From Apostichopus japonicus (Eukaryota; Echinodermata; Holothuroidea; Aspidochirotida; Stichopodidae): a stretch of 64,000 nucleotides of DNA. The notes beneath the pieces are model-generated. The model worked only from the letters and a program-made list of their open reading frames with translations, was not told the origin of the DNA and did not search any database. Of this stretch, positions 62,617 to 64,000 are shown one piece after another (positions within the stretch are counted from its first letter, which is position 1; each line of letters begins with the position of its first letter). Both the position numbers and the translations under genes were made by a program. The DNA is taken from contig NC_092564.1 of assembly GCF_037975245.1 (NCBI RefSeq), forward strand, positions 18,001,984-18,065,983. The letters run 5' to 3'.

Positions 62617-64000
62617 CTATCTATCTGTCTATCTGTCTATCTGTCTATCTGTATATCTGTCTGTCTGTCTATCTGACTATCTGCCTATCTGCCTATCTGT
62701 CTATCTGTCTATCTGTCTATCTGTCTATCTGTCTTTCTGTCTATCTGCCTATCTGCCTATCTGTCTATCTGTCTATCTGTCTATCTGTCTATCTGTCTAT
62801 CTGTCTTTCTGTCTATCTGTCTATCTGTCTATTTGTCTGTCTTTCTGTCTATCTGTCTATCTGTCTATCTATCTGCCGATCTGTCTATCTGTCTATCTGT
62901 CTATCTGTCTATCTGTCTATCTGTCTTTCTGTATATCTGCCTATCTGTCTATCTGTCTATCTGTCTATCTGTCTATTTGTCTGTCTTTCTGTCTATCTGT
63001 CTATCTGTCTATCTGTCTATCTATCTATCTGTCAATCTGTCTATCTGTCTATATGTTAATATGTCTATCTGTCTATCTGTATATCTGTCTATCTGTCTGT
63101 CTGTTTGTCCGTCTGTCCATCTGTCTATCTGTCTTTCTGTCTATCTGTCTATCTGTCTTTCTGTCTATCTGTCTATCTGTCTATCTGTCTTTCTGTCTAT
63201 CTGTCTATCTGTATATCTGTCTATCTGTATATCTGTCTATCTGTCTATCTGTCTATCTGTCTATCTGTGTATCTGTGTATCTGTGTATCTGTCTATCTGT
63301 CTATCTGTCTTTCTGTCTTTCTGTCTATCTGCCTATCAGTCTATCTGTCTATCTATCTATCTGCCTATCTGCCTATCTGTCTATCTGTCTATCTGTGTAT
63401 CTGTGTATCTGTCTATCTGTCTATCTATCTATCTTTCTATCTATCTATCTGTCTATCTGTTTATCTATCTATCTGTCTATCTGTGTATCTGTCTATCTGT
63501 CAATCTGTCTATCTGTCTATATGTTTATATGTCTATCTGTCTATCTGCCTATCTGTCTATCTGTCTATCTGTCTATCTGTCTGTCTGTTTGTCCGTCTGT
63601 CCATCTGTCTATCTGTCTTTCTGTCTATCTGTCTATCTGTCTTTCTGTCTATCTGTCTATCTGTCTTTCTGTCTATCTGTCTATCTGTCTATCTGTCTAT
63701 CTGTCTATCTGTCTATCTGTCTTTCTGTCTTTCTGTCTATCTGTCTATCTGTATATCTGTCTATCTGTATATCTGTCTATCTGTCTATCTGCCTATCTGT
63801 CTATCTGTCTATCTGTCTTTCCGTCTTTCTGTCTATCTATCTATCTGTCTATCTGTCTATCTGTCTATCTGCCTATCTGTCTATCTGTCTATCTGTCTTT
63901 CCGTCTTTCTGTCTATCTATCTTTCTGTCTATCTGTCTATCCGTCTTTCTGTCTATCTATCTATCTGTCTATCTGTCTATCTGTCTATCTGTTTATCTGT
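62617..64000 (+). repeat. CTAT/CTGT array 4, running off the window
   Basis: At least 1.38 kb of CTGTCTAT repeat with CTTT, CCTA and GTAT variants. A roughly 480-bp higher-order period is suggested by the repeated CTGTTTGTCCGTCTGTCC block at 63100 and 63586. Same motif as the gene A arrays, here just upstream (gene sense) of an EGF exon of gene B. Confidence 0.95.

Overview
The window is metazoan genomic DNA. GT-AG introns split extracellular module exons, many of them symmetrical phase 1-1, and the rest is dense in microsatellites, fold-back elements and nested DNA transposons. There is no bacterial-style gene organisation. The AT-rich composition, the long poly-C runs and the lectin/EGF/SEA gene types suggest a marine invertebrate, possibly an echinoderm such as a holothurian. 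That species guess is weak and was not tested.

Two long genes lie on the minus strand. Gene A starts with a signal peptide at 34239 and runs left off the window. It encodes signal peptide - CTLD1 (33.7k, 22.6k, 20.6k) - CTLD2 (20.1k, 18.9k, 17.1k) - Thr/Ser/Glu/Gly linker (15.9k) - at least eight EGF modules (15.3k to 1). Gene B enters from the right and ends at 51719. It encodes six EGF modules (62.5k to 58.7k) - CTLD (57.6k to 56.8k) - SEA (56.4k, 55.4k) - split EGF (54.7k, 54.0k) - transmembrane helix and cytoplasmic tail (52.9k, 51.9k). Every exon junction proposed is phase-consistent. All three CTLDs share the same three-exon phase pattern. The two genes look like tandem paralogues of one modular cell-surface receptor, with the 5' half visible in A and the 3' half in B.

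Mobile DNA fills the long CTLD1 intron of gene A and the A-B intergenic region. Three DNA elements (E1 23383-30622, E2 34922-44249, E3 38959-43741) share short CACTS-type terminal repeats, 2-bp target duplications and long subterminal arrays built from a motif private to each element. E1 is inserted in a TTAA-type MITE whose intact twin lies next to it, so the empty site can be read directly. E3 sits inside E2, and a fold-back element sits inside E3. E1 and E2 each carry a spliced SAM-domain gene (SAMD3-like, on opposite strands) that share a linker motif. No transposase was recognised. A Jockey-like non-LTR relic (44.4-45.7k) follows E2.

The left 14 kb of gene A contains three near-identical copies of an EGF exon with flanks, separated by up to 4.8 kb of CTAT/CTGT (GATA/GACA on the gene strand) repeats. 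The same repeat closes the window in gene B (62617-64000). Most long open frames in these microsatellites are artefacts.
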